This document shows positions 34,086 to 45,125 of a stretch of 64,000 nt of DNA, one piece after another. Within the stretch, counting starts at the first letter, position 1. Every line of letters starts with the position of its first letter. Position numbers and translations under genes: made by a program. The notes beneath the pieces are model-generated. The model was not told the DNA's origin. It was given only the letters and a program-made list of their open reading frames with translations, and did not search any database. The stretch is taken from NCBI RefSeq assembly GCF_028583425.1, contig NC_072791.1:32867368-32931367 (forward strand), given 5' to 3'. The DNA comes from Eublepharis macularius. Lineage: Eukaryota > Chordata > Lepidosauria > Squamata > Eublepharidae.

Positions 34086-34799
34086 GGGGAGGTAGGGGGG
34101 GGGGGCGTTCCATGGAAGAACCCTTAAATTATTTTTTTTTCCCTAGGCACCCATACCTATGAAAACATTTACAGGCCATAACATGTTGACAGAGGGGTAC
34201 TCAATTACTGTTAAATTATTGAATTTTTTTGTAAAGAGCTGCTGTAGATATAGGTATATGTCATAATCTTAATAACCATGATGTTTTGAGGGATATTTGG
34301 AAATGTTCGTGGTATTTCAAAACTTTATTTATTCTGCAGAACCCTGAATGGGAAACACTGCTCTAACCAGTATACTACCGTAGCTGTCAATGTCCTAACA
34401 ATAAAGTGGGAGAAAGAACAGAGTTCTATGGAGCAGGCAGTGCTAATCCTTCCCCCTGCCGTACCTTCTCTCTCCACAGTCTGTCTTTCCAGGTGCATTT
34501 CTTCTTATCCCATCTCTGAGATCAGAAGTGAGCTTAGCTTGTTAATCTAAGAGTTCCGTGCATGTTAATTGCCTTGTTACACTCTCCTTACTTCCATAGT
34601 CAGTGAGAAGTTTCTGGGTAGCACTTCTGGGTAAGACTTCTTCAAATAAGAGAACACTGGGAACTTAAAGTATCAGTCCTCTCTTGGAATTGCCAGTTCC
34701 TAGGGAGCCATGATGTCATCATGACATCAGCCGTCAGTCACCCCCATCCCTGCCCCTGCTCCCCAGTCTCCTGCTGGTTGGTCAGCCAGGTCTGGCAAG
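34086..34799. other. Intron 2 of CATSPERB copy B, nothing recognised
   Basis: No gene. A tgatgtcatcatgacatcag palindromic segment near 34710 is probably MITE-derived. Confidence 0.4.
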
Positions 34800-35095
34800 C
34801 CTAGGAAGGGAGGGGCCTCAGCAGGGTATAATGCCATAAAGTCCACCCTCCAACGCAGCTATTTTCTCCAAGGGAACTGATCTCTGTAGTCTGATCAGTT
34901 GTAACTTCAGGGCCGATTCCAGACGGCCCTCCCCATCACGAAACGTCGCGCGTCGTCGCACAGAAAACGTGAAATATCACGTTTTCTCGCGTGAGTTTTG
35001 CGTTTTCTGCGCAACGACGCGCAATGTTTCGCGATGGGGAGGGCCGTCTGGAATCGGCCCAGGAAATCTCCAGACTCTATGCAGAGGTTACAACC
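34800..35095 (+). repeat. Dispersed TAGGGTTGCC-family repeat, split by a MITE
   Basis: Contains ggtataatgccataaagtcc, cagctattttctccaaggga and actgatctctgtagtctgat, the interior also seen at 29649-29850 and inverted at 18373-18575. It is interrupted at 34911-35059 and resumes with gaaatctccagactctatgc. Confidence 0.65.
34911..35059. mobile_element. Palindromic Harbinger-like MITE
   Basis: 149 bp, almost entirely an inverted repeat: GGCCGATTCCAGACGGCCCT at the left and its reverse complement at the right, with gcgcgtcgt and agaaaacg segments mirrored inside. CAG flanks both sides (34908-34910, 35060-35062), a 3-bp duplication of the CWG type known for PIF/Harbinger. It cleanly interrupts an older repeat, which shows its relative age. 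Confidence 0.85.
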
Positions 35096-35242
35096 TTAAT
35101 GATCACTTTCAAGCTTCTGTCTGAATTTCCCCCCAAATCTGTTATCAGGGCTAAAGGAACTAAGAGGTGTAATACGTAACCAGGTTAAAAAGCTTAAAAG
35201 CCTGACAAATGTATTGTTGTGTGAGAATTTGGAGGCCTCAAG

Positions 35243-38200
35243 TAGAAGCAGGCATGAACCAAAATATGAACCAAAGTTCGGCATGAACTGAGCCGGTTTG
35301 GTGTTTGTGAACTGGTGGTTTGTGGGCCCCCGATTTTCATGAACTGTGATAACGTTTGGGCTGGGTCATTCAGTTTGTATTCAGTTCGTGAAGCCAGATA
35401 CCCTGGCGCCTATCTATCCATTCCCTATGCAACAGAGGGGCTGGATGTCTGCAGACCTTCTGCAGCCTTGGGAACACCAATTTTAGTCCTCAAAACCTTA
35501 ATAAGCAGCTCTGGCTGCCAACCAGAGAGCTCCCATTCTGCTCTATGAGAGCAAGGAGTATATAACTCCAAAGTCCCAGCTCTCAGCCTCGTGGTTTCAC
35601 TTTCCAGCTGGCGGAGAGAGAGAGGAAAGGACTGCTGATCTGGAATTTGGAAAGAGAGAGGGAGGATTTTGGAGCATTTTGGTGCTGTTGCTGATAAACT
35701 AATCCATCTCTTTCTTATTTATTTCTTATTTAGAGCACCTGTCCCAGCTAGGAAGGCGCCTGGATGGTGGGTTAGGGCTCTTCCCCCACCCCAGTCCCAG
35801 GGCCTCTGCCAGGCTCTGGGGCCAAGTGTAGTGGGTTCCTCTGCGGAGGGCTTATGGTATTCATTTTTATTTTTGTTCTTATTTTGAGTACCTCTCCCAG
35901 CTGGAAAGGTGCCTGGGTCGTGAGTTAGGGGTTTCCACCACCCCAGTCTCTATGGCAGCACCAGCCTCAGGGGCCAAGCCTAGTGGGTTCCTCAGCTGAG
36001 GGCTCTTCTTATTAGCAACATGAGGGTTAGAGTGAGGGGCAAGGGTGGTCATGGGGGGAAGGAGTCCCAAGCTCGTCCTGCTGGCCCACTGGTGCCCAGC
36101 AATAGTGAGGAGGTCAAAGACAGAGCCTCTTTTTCAAGATCCACATCTGGGGATGGAGGAGGAGGCAGAAGAGTTCTCAGCATTGCCAGAGGAAGAGGAG
36201 CTGCTAAATTGTTTTGAGGAGGAGGAGGGATCTCAAGGTGAATTGGGGGGGTCTTGGAGAAACATCCAACTCCTCCACATCCTCTTGGGGCTGCCCCTGC
36301 CTGCAGTCCACCCCCCACTCTGTCCTCCCGGCCCAGCCACACCTGTCCCAGTCCCCATTTCAGGCTGACACTTTGGCAGCACTTCCTAACCCTCCCCCAT
36401 GACCCCTGTCATCCACCACCCTCAACAGGCATTTGCAGAGGCACCGCCTGAGTCTGTTGCCTCCAGAGCAATGCAAACCATCCAGCAGGGGGATGAAGAG
36501 GCCTTCTGAGCAGGGAGAAGGGGGAGGGGAATGGGAGTTCACCCCGAGGAAGAAGACTCGCACTGAGGGTGCTGTGGGTGGGAGTGGAACTTCTAGGCAT
36601 GCTACTGTTCAGAAGGCTGTGCCCTTGGGGTTGGTGGCACAGCCAAGTAAAAGAAACAGGGGGAGGGCTCAGGAGGTGGGCACTCGTGTGGTGGTGGAGA
36701 TGATTACCCTGGACAGACTACCTTTGTCCGTTGTGGAGGGTGTGGACTTTCGGCAGGCGCTGCATCATTTCGCACCCTGGTAAACCATGCCCTCACAGCA
36801 GACAGTTGGCCAGCGAGTCTTGCCATCCATCTACCACTTTGTGGTAGAGCTGGTCCATAATGAGCTGTACAAACCACAAGGGCAAACCATGCACTTCACG
36901 ATGGACCTGTGGAACATCCATCAGCACTGCTCACCCTCATTGCCCACTGGTGGCAACTGGAGGACCTCCACCAGGGTAAAATCAGGGTCCCAGGAGGAGG
37001 GGACAGCTCTGCCACTGGGCTACAGAGTGGTTCTGCTCCAGGCACAGGAGATGGCTGAGGACCTCATGGGGAGGAACATCACTGCTGCGATCAAGGCTGG
37101 ACTGAGGGAGTGGGTGCCCGCGGGTGATGTTGTCTGTGACTACATGGTCATGTACACCAGTAGAAACATGGGGGCAGCCATGAATGTCACATCTCTTGAG
37201 GGCATAGTCTGCCTGGCGCACAAGCTGCACCTGGTCATGAGGGATGCTTTTGGTCTGGGTAGGATCATCAAGGCCAGCTGGGACCAGGGAACGTTGGACA
37301 CACATGCCTTGTTGGAATGCTGCCAGCGTCTGGCTGCCCACTTTTCCAGCAGCATTAATTCTTCCCACTTGCTGCACAAAAGACAGGGGGAGGAGGGGGA
37401 TCCCAAGCACCAGCTCTTCGAAACATACCTACCCACTGGAACTCCACCTACATAATGATAGTTTTTCTGGTGGAGCAAAGAAATGTGATGCAGGATATCA
37501 TGTCCTCTGTGCCTATTTTGCATGGGAGCAGAGCTCAGCATTAGCTCCACGGACTGGCTAGCTTTCTCCGAAATGGTCCATGTCCTGAAGCCATTTCAGG
37601 ACACCACTGACCTCCTCTGCTCTTACACGGCCAGCCTGGGGCAAGCCACCCCCCTGATCCATGGGCTGGAACAGGTGCTGGCCAAAGAACTGGAGCAGGG
37701 GGAAGCACTTCTCCCCAGGGTCAGGGACTTGATGAAAGAGGTTGCAGGCAGGCATGCCTTCCTGCCTGCATCCTCTCTGTCAAGAGGGGGTGTACAGACT
37801 GGCCTGCATCTGTGGCCCCCATATAAAGGGCAGCATCACCTTGCGCAAAGCTGAGCTCCATCTATGGATGCAGGACCTCCGCAGAGAGGTGTGCAGGTTC
37901 TAGGCAAAACTATCTGGCCACAGGGAAGAGGGCATAGAAGAGGGATTGTTAGTGGAGGAGGAGGAGTTGGACCAGCCCAGTGCACCAAGTCGTAAAAGCC
38001 CACCCAACAAGGCCCCCTCATTATTGGTCCTCGGTAGTGAGCTGGGAGGTTGGCGGCATCAGGGAGCCCATGCGTGCCATTGCAGAGGACTTGTTGGAGG
38101 TGATGGTGCAAGAGTACCTTGCCAAGTCCCTGAGCCCTGCCAAATCCAATCCCCTGGAGTCCTGGGCACACAGAGCTGCCATCTGGCTGGACTTGTCATC

Positions 38201-39467
38201 TGTGGCCATGAAATTTGTCTCCTTCCCCCCCACACACCAGTGTCCAAAGTGAGCAGGTATTCTCCCACTTGGAAAACCTGCTCTGTGCCCGCCGCTCAAG
38301 CTTGGACCCAGCCCTGGTGGATCAATTGTCCTTCCTAAAGGTCAATCTCCCCTTGCTGGGCTACCCCTCACCAGACCTTGGGGAATGAAGATCCAGATTC
38401 CCCCATATTAGAAGTTAACCTTGGCCTCCTCACCAACAGCTGTCTGGGAGTATCATGGCTCCGACCCCACCCAGCTTCTGTGCCACTGCCAGGCTCAGAG
38501 GCCAAGCCTAGTGGGTTCTTCAGCTGAGGGCTCCTCTTTACAACACCTGTCCTGGCTGGGAAGGTGCCCGGATGGTGGCTCGGGGCTCTGACCCCACCCC
38601 AGTCTCTAGGCCATTGCCAGACTTGGGCTCCACATTATGGAATGCAATACTGTTCCCCCAACTTCTCCATCCCCCCAGGATTAACCTCCCCTCATGGATC
38701 GCTCTGTCCTTTCCTGTCCAAGAATATCCTGTCTCCCCAAAGAACAACTTCTCCTTCCCCCCAAGATGAACCTCCTCTCATAGATTGTCTCTGTCCTCCC
38801 CTCCTTTAAAAGAATATTCCTTTGTCCCCAAGAACATCTCCTTACCTGGGGGAGGGTGCCAAGGGGGGCCTATAAAGGTGGGCAAGGACAATGAGCTCTT
38901 AAGGAGTAGCTGGGAGCGAGTGAGTGAGTTGGAGAGATGAGAGAGCATGACAAGGTTAGAGAAAGAGGGAGCCATGCTGGCCGTGCAAATGGAGGGAAAG
39001 TGGGATCCAGGGTGTCTCCAACCCTCATCCCTCCATAGCTGAGGCTTTCCTTGAGCTCTAGCCACTGCCCAGGCCAACCTGGAGGGCCTGCCACCCCCAG
39101 GCTCTGACAAGCCCGGCCAGGAGCCTGGCACAAGTCAATTGGCATTTGTGGCTGGCTCTCATTATATCTAATGGAATTTCTTGGGGGCACCCACTTTTGG
39201 GGGCCTATAACTCAGACATCCAAAATGGAATCTTTGCCAAACTTGGACGGAGGGTGGAGGAGAGTCTGTTGAAGACTCCCTGAGACTTTGATATCACTCA
39301 CTGTGAAGGGAGGTGTTCCAGGGCCTAGGGAAGTGACGAACCATGAGCCAAACAAACCAGTTTGTGAACCGGGGCAAGTTTGTGAAAGTTCACGGTTCGT
39401 AGTTCGTGAAATGCAACGAACCACGAACCACACAGTTCAGAATTTTCCCAGTTCATTCCCACCTCTA
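35243..39467 (+). mobile_element. hAT DNA transposon, 4.2 kb, with decayed transposase
   Basis: Perfect 8-bp target-site duplication gcctcaag at 35235-35242 and 39468-39475. Ends TAGAAGCAGGCATGAACC and, inward from the right, TAGAGGTGGGAATGAACTGG. Both subterminal zones hold repeated cgaacca/tggttcg-type units (35250-35390, 39335-39450), likely transposase binding sites. The middle carries a hAT transposase with stops and a frameshift. Located in intron 2 of CATSPERB copy B, sense orientation. Confidence 0.9.
36433..38388 (+). pseudogene. hAT transposase, broken
   Basis: Three successive stretches share one frame (36433-36780, 36787-37452, 37522-37851), separated by stops such as the TAA at 36781-36783. 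After 37854 the frame shifts. The middle shows the hAT catalytic-core style (FTMDLWN near 36900, GYRVVLLQ, CLAHKLHLVM near 37215). The end shows the C-terminal dimerisation block: NPLESWA near 38155, FPPT, then in another frame SEQVFSHLENLLCARRSSLD and LVDQLSFLKVN, ending at a TGA at 38386-38388. It would bind the subterminal repeats and cut the ends if intact; this copy cannot make a full protein. Confidence 0.82.
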
Positions 39468-39568
39468 GCCTCAAGCATATCAGATTATCATTTGAGGCTT
39501 ATAATTATGTTACTTGTTGTAGAACTGTGTTTCATATGTTAATGATGGTTTTCTTCATGTTTCCACAG

Positions 39569-39721
39569 ACGGTCACTTGTCATTTATTTGACAAGCATGA
39601 GATAGATTCTGAGAAAAACAGAAGGAAGAATCTAGTACTGTATACTTCAGCAGGGCTTGCTCCCACCATAGAGATCTTCAACAGTACCTACTCAAAAGTT
39701 TACTACTTCAAAATGTTTCTG
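39569..39721 (+). CDS. CATSPERB: CATSPERB copy B coding exon 3
   Basis: 153 nt, 51 codons, phase 0 to 0, acceptor tttccacag and donor gtaaaa. Contains TVTCHLFD, LYTSAGLAPTIEIFNST and VYYFKMFL. GLAP...NST...YYFK is the clearest family signature in this half of the gene. The acceptor lies only about 100 bp right of the hAT element. Confidence 0.9.
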
Positions 39722-41801
39722 GTAAAACAACACTATTACAAAGCAATGTTGTTAAAGAGAATTAGCAAGCTATTGGGCTGGGTGCATGGAATCTTGTGGA
39801 TTCCTCAAAACAATTCTTATGAAGGAATGTGTATAAAACTTAACCCGTACAAATTGATCACTGAGCTTTCGCTACAAAATCTAGGTGCAATTTTGCATTT
39901 GCTTCAATATTGTGAAGTGCCAAGGATCTCAAAACACGCTGTTTTAATAGCAGGACCTGCTGGATGTCTTGCTGGCTGCACCACAGTGGCAGCTTGCCAG
40001 AAGGAGTTGATGCCAGCCCCTCTGCTGCGCTGCAGCTTTGTTGTTGTAGATGAGAAGAAAGTGGTGTTACAGCTATCCGTCAGCTGTAATTTTGGCTGAC
40101 ATGTGGCCAATAAAGCACCTCCTGTAAGCCTTTTTCCGTCCTCTTACTGGGCACAGAGCATCCATGCCTCCTTGCACATCCAAACCCAAACAAGTGGTAG
40201 ATCAATAAGATGCACAGATATTTAACATGATGTGGATGATAACTGATGCCAGCAAGTTTTGAGCCAAGAAGTTTTTTCATGTAAAATGAAGCAGAGTCTC
40301 AATGAGTGTAACCTTAGTTAAAGTAACCAGTTAAAATCCAGTCCAACAAAATCACGACACCATTTTGTACATTATATTATTCCCTCTCTTATGCACAGGG
40401 GTTTACCCTTATAAAACCATGTTAATATATATATGATGGTCCATGGCAACACTTCAGGAGGGATGAAAGGACAGAGAGAAAGAGAGGATGGGGAGTGATT
40501 GATTTTTATGATAGTCCCAGGTTCAATGGGTGGAAGTGATTATCTTGATGTGAGATCAACAGAGTCCGGGAGGTGCCTTGCTTCACAGCCTCTACCTCTG
40601 GCATCAACATATCAAGGGGCACATCCAGAAGCAGTTCGTGACAAGAGCGCTGGCATGTCATGGCTTCCACAGGAAAATAGTTGTCCTTTTAAACTGTTTC
40701 TGAGACATGGTTTCTCCCTGTCTCTCTACTGGTCCCAGTTGCTGTAGGGATCTCAGTGGTGGCTGGCATCTTGGCAAACAGGCATGTTGATCTGGGTGCA
40801 GAGTGGCTACTCCAGAATGGTCCCGGGAAGGGTTGCTTGTGGGCACTGACTAGGGGGTGCCCTGCCAGTCCCATGGAGCTCCTTCTCTTGTAGGGGATTG
40901 GCCCTAGTGCCAAGTTGTGCACAAGCCATTCATATACAAAGTCCATGTCCAGGTTCTGGGAGGGCGGGGGGCGGGGGAGGTACCCAGGCAATACATACTT
41001 GGCTGTTTGCAGGGACTACTAGTTAAAGTGTTCGGAACAATCTAAAGAAATATATAAATGCTTGGAAATATTATTAGTAGACAGATTTAACCATAGTTAC
41101 ATTTCCTTTTATATAAATAAGGGCCCAATTATATACGACGCTGGGAGTTTTTTTATTGTAGCTACAAAGCATTTTGTTTCCAAATTGCAGCTGTATAGGG
41201 ACCCTGACACAGTTCTTGTTTAACCACCACCACCACCCATGTCTTCCTGACCTGAAATCATCGTGTGGAGCTGCTTTTTGCCAACTTGCAGCAGGGACAT
41301 TCCTGGTATGGAAGACGGTGTGAGGGAAATGGTTAACCTTTCTTCCTTCGTCTACATTAGTCCAATTGTGAGCCAGGGTCCCACACGGCCGTAGTTCAGA
41401 AAGAAAAACTGGCTGGCAGCTCTAACTGTGGAACTTTCAGTTCCCTGTGTAGTTTGACCCTAAGAAGCAGCTATTACATATTTTCCTCTCACATTTTTTC
41501 CCCACCCTTTAAACAAGGAGTTCATGGTGATATAAATGAAGTTATTTCCCTCATACTAATGTGTTGTAGGTTGGGCAAAAAGAACAGTGTCTGGTCTAAG
41601 ATGACCCAGCAAGTTTCCTGGCTACAGAGAAACTTAAACCCAGATTTCCTTGGTTAAAGCCTCTGTCGGCTATGCACCACTGATTGTTCTGGAAGGTTAT
41701 TATAACTGAAACTCCAATTGCTTTATATATTTTTTAAATGTGCAGTCCTTCTAACAGTGTAAAACTTAAAATCTTTATCGCCTTTATTTCTGAAACAAAA
41801 G
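39722..41801. other. Intron 3 of CATSPERB copy B, nothing recognised
   Basis: The plus-strand frame runs past the donor to 40099 by chance. No further domain, RNA gene or repeat border supported. Confidence 0.4.
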
Positions 41802-41862
41802 TCAGATGATCAGGTTACCTGGTTTCTTGATGTTCCCCGGCAAGACATTGCACACAATACGG
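41802..41862 (+). CDS. CATSPERB: CATSPERB copy B coding exon 4
   Basis: 61 nt between a rather weak acceptor (tgaaacaaaag) and donor gtgaga. Encodes SDDQVTWFLDVPRQDIAHNT plus one base of an aspartate codon completed in exon 5. W-F-x-D-x-P-R-Q matches the family block. Confidence 0.85.
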
Positions 41863-42157
41863 GTGAGAGCATGTTATGATTTTATCATATTTCTCCTCAT
41901 AGACATTTGATATTGCTTTGGCTTAATTGCCACAAGTGCTACAAGCTGGTCATCATTTTTTATGAGTGGTTATCATATATTTTGCATTTCTAAAACTGTG
42001 CTCTTCTTTCTCACTCTGAATTTATTTAATTGCATTTATTTTTTAAGAGGCAATCCTAAGATTAAATTCTGTTAACTAACTAATCAGCTAAGTAATTCTT
42101 CCACTGAAATTAATTGGATGTAAAGTGCTTGTTAGTAGTACCTTAAATAGTCTGTAC

Positions 42158-42345
42158 TAGCCTGAACTCATCATCGCTCAGGAAGCTAAGCAGGGTCAGG
42201 CATTGTCAATATTTGGATGGAAGATCAACGACTAAATAAGACCATGCTTGCTGTGCAGAGAAAGGCAATGTCAAACTATCTCTGCTCATCTTTTGCCTTG
42301 ACCCCAGGAGGAGTTGCTGTAAGTTGTTTGTGACTTGATGGCATT
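42158..42345 (+). mobile_element. 5S rRNA-related SINE (plus strand)
   Basis: Head caggaagctaagcagggtca followed by atatttggatggaagatc, close to the 5S rRNA internal control region and 3' part, then the ggcaatgtcaaactatctct and gacttgatggcattctgtta body. It is the only plus-strand copy of the family in the window. Confidence 0.65.
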
Positions 42346-42607
42346 CTGTTATTAATATTAAAGTGCCTGTTGGGTCAGTTCATGCCTATTGTTTTTACTA
42401 GATATGAATCAAGGCTGCTGTGACTGAATACTTGTGAACAGAAACTCTCTAGAGGTTTTAATCTGGGATAAATCACCTTTATTTCCTACTAAACCAAGTT
42501 TTGGACACCTTTCAGCTACTGTATTTGCACTTTGTGCGTAAGATGTCTGTTTCTCTTGAGGGTATAGTTGATTTTTGTGACCCAGTGATGTTACTGATGA
42601 TATACTG

Positions 42608-42899
42608 CCTGGGGACGGCACCCTGGCCCAACCACAACCCCATAGACGCCCTGCACACCCCAAACCAGACTCACCTGTGGCTGCAGCAGGGTGGTAGAGC
42701 CAGCCCCGCGTAAGATAGCAGTGGCACCAGCTCAAGCGGCGCTGAGAGCGGCAGCGGTGGGGGAGCAGATGCAGGAGAAGGGGGAGAGCAGCAACCTACT
42801 GGGCAGGCGAGCCATGGGGCAAATGGTTGCAGCTAAGATGGGCGATGGAGGCCCAGTCAGGCCCGAGGGCACAGCCAGCCAACCCATAGCTGGCAGGGC
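42608..42899 (+). repeat. Truncated 5' LTR of the Gmr1-like element
   Basis: Similar base by base to 53070-53390 (shared blocks accacaacccatag-type, agcagatgcaggagaagg, cgagggcacagccagccaac) up to ggcagggc, where similarity stops at 42899. The rest of the LTR and gag appear deleted. Confidence 0.65.
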
Positions 42900-42902
42900 T
42901 TC

Positions 42903-43346
42903 TTGATGGAGTGCAACGTTGGCGGGGAAGAGACCCTGCACTCCTCAGCAAGGGTGCTGTGCCTGCTGCCGCCTCCGATAGTAGTGGAGATAGTGGGGCT
43001 GAAGCTGACAGCCCTCTTGGACAGTGGCAGCTCCATCTCGATGATTCGATCCCACCTGCTGCCTGAGGGACTCCCAGTTATACAAAAGGCAATGGTAGTT
43101 TGTTTCCATGGCTACGCAGAGGAGTACCCAGTGGTGAAGGTTCAGAAGCAGTGCCAAGGGTGGAGCTGGGAGGTGGAACTGACCCAGGCCCAGGCCCTCC
43201 CATACCCCGTGCTATTGGGACAGGATGTGCTGGGCTTTGCAGAGTATCTGTGGACGATGACAACACCGGAGGTCGCCTTGCCCCTGGGGGGAGCGGTGGA
43301 GTTCCCAACACCAATGCAGGGGACCCTGGGTCAGAGGCAAGCCTGA
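42903..43346 (+). pseudogene. Gmr1-like protease region
   Basis: Frame with VVEIVGLKLTALLDSGSSIS, the aspartic protease D-S-G motif at about residue 41, followed by a PVLLGQDVLG segment typical of retropepsin C-terminal parts. It would cleave the Gag-Pol precursor. The frame ends soon after, before the integrase. Confidence 0.7.
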
Positions 43347-43427
43347 CCCTATGGGCAGGGGACCTACCTTTCCGTCATACTTAAGAATACCTGACTTTGG
43401 AGCCACTGAGAGATGTCATGGCGGTGA

Positions 43428-44265
43428 GTGAGGGGGAGATACGGGATGTGTCATGAAGGAGGGGACACGTGGTTCCATCTCACTGAGACCCAGGGGATTG
43501 AGACCTGCCAACTGTTGGTGCCTCAAGAGTTTCAGGAGGTGGCCCTTAAGTTCACCCATGATCACACCTGGGCAGGGCACCTGGGGGCCCATAGCACCTT
43601 GGCCTGGATCCTCACTCAGTTCTTTTGTCAGTCGGTGGCCCTCAACATTAATGATTTCTGTCGCAACTGCCCCACATGCCAATGAACGGCCAGCCGACCA
43701 CCACCCTAGGCACCCCTCACCCCCCTGCTGGTGATACATACACCCTTTGAGAGGGTGGATATGGACTTCGTGGGGCCCCTGCCCCGAACCACTCAGAGTC
43801 ACCACTTCCTGCTAGACTATGCCTCCCGCTACCCCGAGACCTTCCCTTTGTGCTCCATGCAAGCCACAAGGGTGACCTGCACCCTCTTCACTTTCATCAC
43901 CCAGGTGGGGTTACCCCAGGAGATAACAACCGATTGCAGCACTTCCTTCACCGCCACTGTCACCTGGCATTTCTGCCGTATGCTGGGTATCCACCAAGTC
44001 TTCACAATGGTGTACCATCATCAGATGGATGGGCTGGTTGAAAGACCCTAACCAAACCCTTAAAGCAAAAGACCCTAACCCTAACCAAACCCTTAAAGCA
44101 ATGCTGCACAAGGTGGCCCGAGACCAGCTGAACCAGTGGATCCTCTTTATCGACCCCCTGCTGTTTGCAGTCCGAGAGACGCCTCAGGCTGCAACTGGTT
44201 TTGCACCCTTTGAACTGATGTATGGGCATAGACCGTGGGGCATTCTAGCAGCAGTGGAAAACTAA
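43428..44265 (+). pseudogene. Gmr1-like integrase region
   Basis: Zinc-binding HHCC part: FTHDHTWAGHLGAH, then FCRNCPTCQ (to 43681). The catalytic core follows in another frame: FERVDMDFVGPLP, EITTDCSTSFTA and HHQMDGLVERP, supplying the D, D and E positions. A 27-bp in-frame duplication follows (44045-44097), then LFAVRETPQAATGFAPFELM and a stop at 44265. At least two frame breaks, so it is inactive. Confidence 0.78.
44045..44097 (+). repeat. Tandem duplication with CCCTAA units
   Basis: accctaaccaaacccttaaa occurs twice. The second copy carries an extra CCCTAA, so ccctaaccctaacc is seen. It repeats the residues PNQTLKA inside the integrase. Confidence 0.7.
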
Positions 44266-44689
44266 TGGGTGCCCACACCAGAGGCAGAGGGAGGACCCAT
44301 GCCTGACTACGTATGGCAGTTCCGAGAGAGGATGGACACTGCGTGGAAAGCAGTGGAGTAAAATCTACAGGCAGCTCAGGCCGCCCAGAAAGAACAATAT
44401 GATCGGGAAGCCCAGCTCCGAACATTCCAGGTTGATTGATAAAGTCTTGGTATGCTGCAGAGTCTTCGGGCCAGGTGCACTTGGGGATGTCTGTAGGGGA
44501 CCCTTTTCCATCGATCAATTGTTGTGGCTCCTGTCTTATTGGGTGCAGTGTGGACCCACTCCCCGTCAGAGCAAATGATTGCATGTCAGTGGCATCAAGG
44601 AATGGTGAAAGAAGGACGCACAAAAGTGCTAGCTGGCCGATGATCCATTTGACCCCCCTGTGGCCTTGCTCCTGTGGATCACAGAGGAT

Positions 44690-44694
44690 CAGGA
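44690..44694 (+). repeat. Target-site duplication of the chromovirus, left
   Basis: CAGGA, identical to 51706-51710, directly outside the two LTRs. Confidence 0.93.
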
Positions 44695-45111
44695 TGTCAG
44701 ACTGTGGCTAAATAATGTCCTTCTCACAGGTTCCCCTTTACACGCAAACAAGAGTCCATTGTTTGAATAAGGAAACTTTACTGTAGAAATGGTTCATTAT
44801 AGTCCACTGTCCTGAATAGGAGACTCAGGATGGTACAAGATCATTGTTACCAATGAAGGGCAAAGCATGAGGTACAAAGTAACAGTTCCCAGCTGCACCA
44901 GCCTCCCCCCATAGTTCTCAAAACAACATCTTTCAGTCTTGGGAAGTTGCTCCCTCTCAAGGCCAATCCTTGGTGGAACGGTGTTAGACAAAACAATCTC
45001 ATCCGGTGAGAAATCTGCTTGGGAACTGGTGCACCTGTGGGGAAAGCACTTAAACACTAGAAGCATTAGAAAATGGAGTTAGTACAGTTTATATATACAC
45101 TGGACCTGACA
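44695..45111 (-). repeat. Chromovirus 3' LTR
   Basis: 417 bp, one mismatch to the other LTR. It is preceded on the minus strand by the polypurine tract at 45112-45125. Confidence 0.92.
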
Positions 45112-45125
45112 TTCTGCCCCCCTTA
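45112..45125 (-). promoter_or_regulatory. Chromovirus polypurine tract
   Basis: On the minus strand TAAGGGGGGCAGAA directly abuts the 3' LTR. The purine run would prime plus-strand DNA synthesis. The pol stop codon (45123-45125) overlaps its start. Confidence 0.8.

Noticed and set aside
35243-39467. A domesticated hAT (ZBED-like) host gene
   Set aside because: Perfect 8-bp duplication and ends mark a transposon, and the frame has stops and a shift.
39722-40099. Extension of the frame after CATSPERB exon 3
   Set aside because: The frame runs past a donor and has no family similarity; exon 4 joins in phase at 41802.
42158-42260. Functional 5S rRNA gene
   Set aside because: Only partial and diverged similarity, followed by a SINE body, with other copies of the same composite in the window.
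44045-44097. Interstitial telomere or chromosome fusion point
   Set aside because: Only two CCCTAA units inside a duplicated integrase segment; too short.
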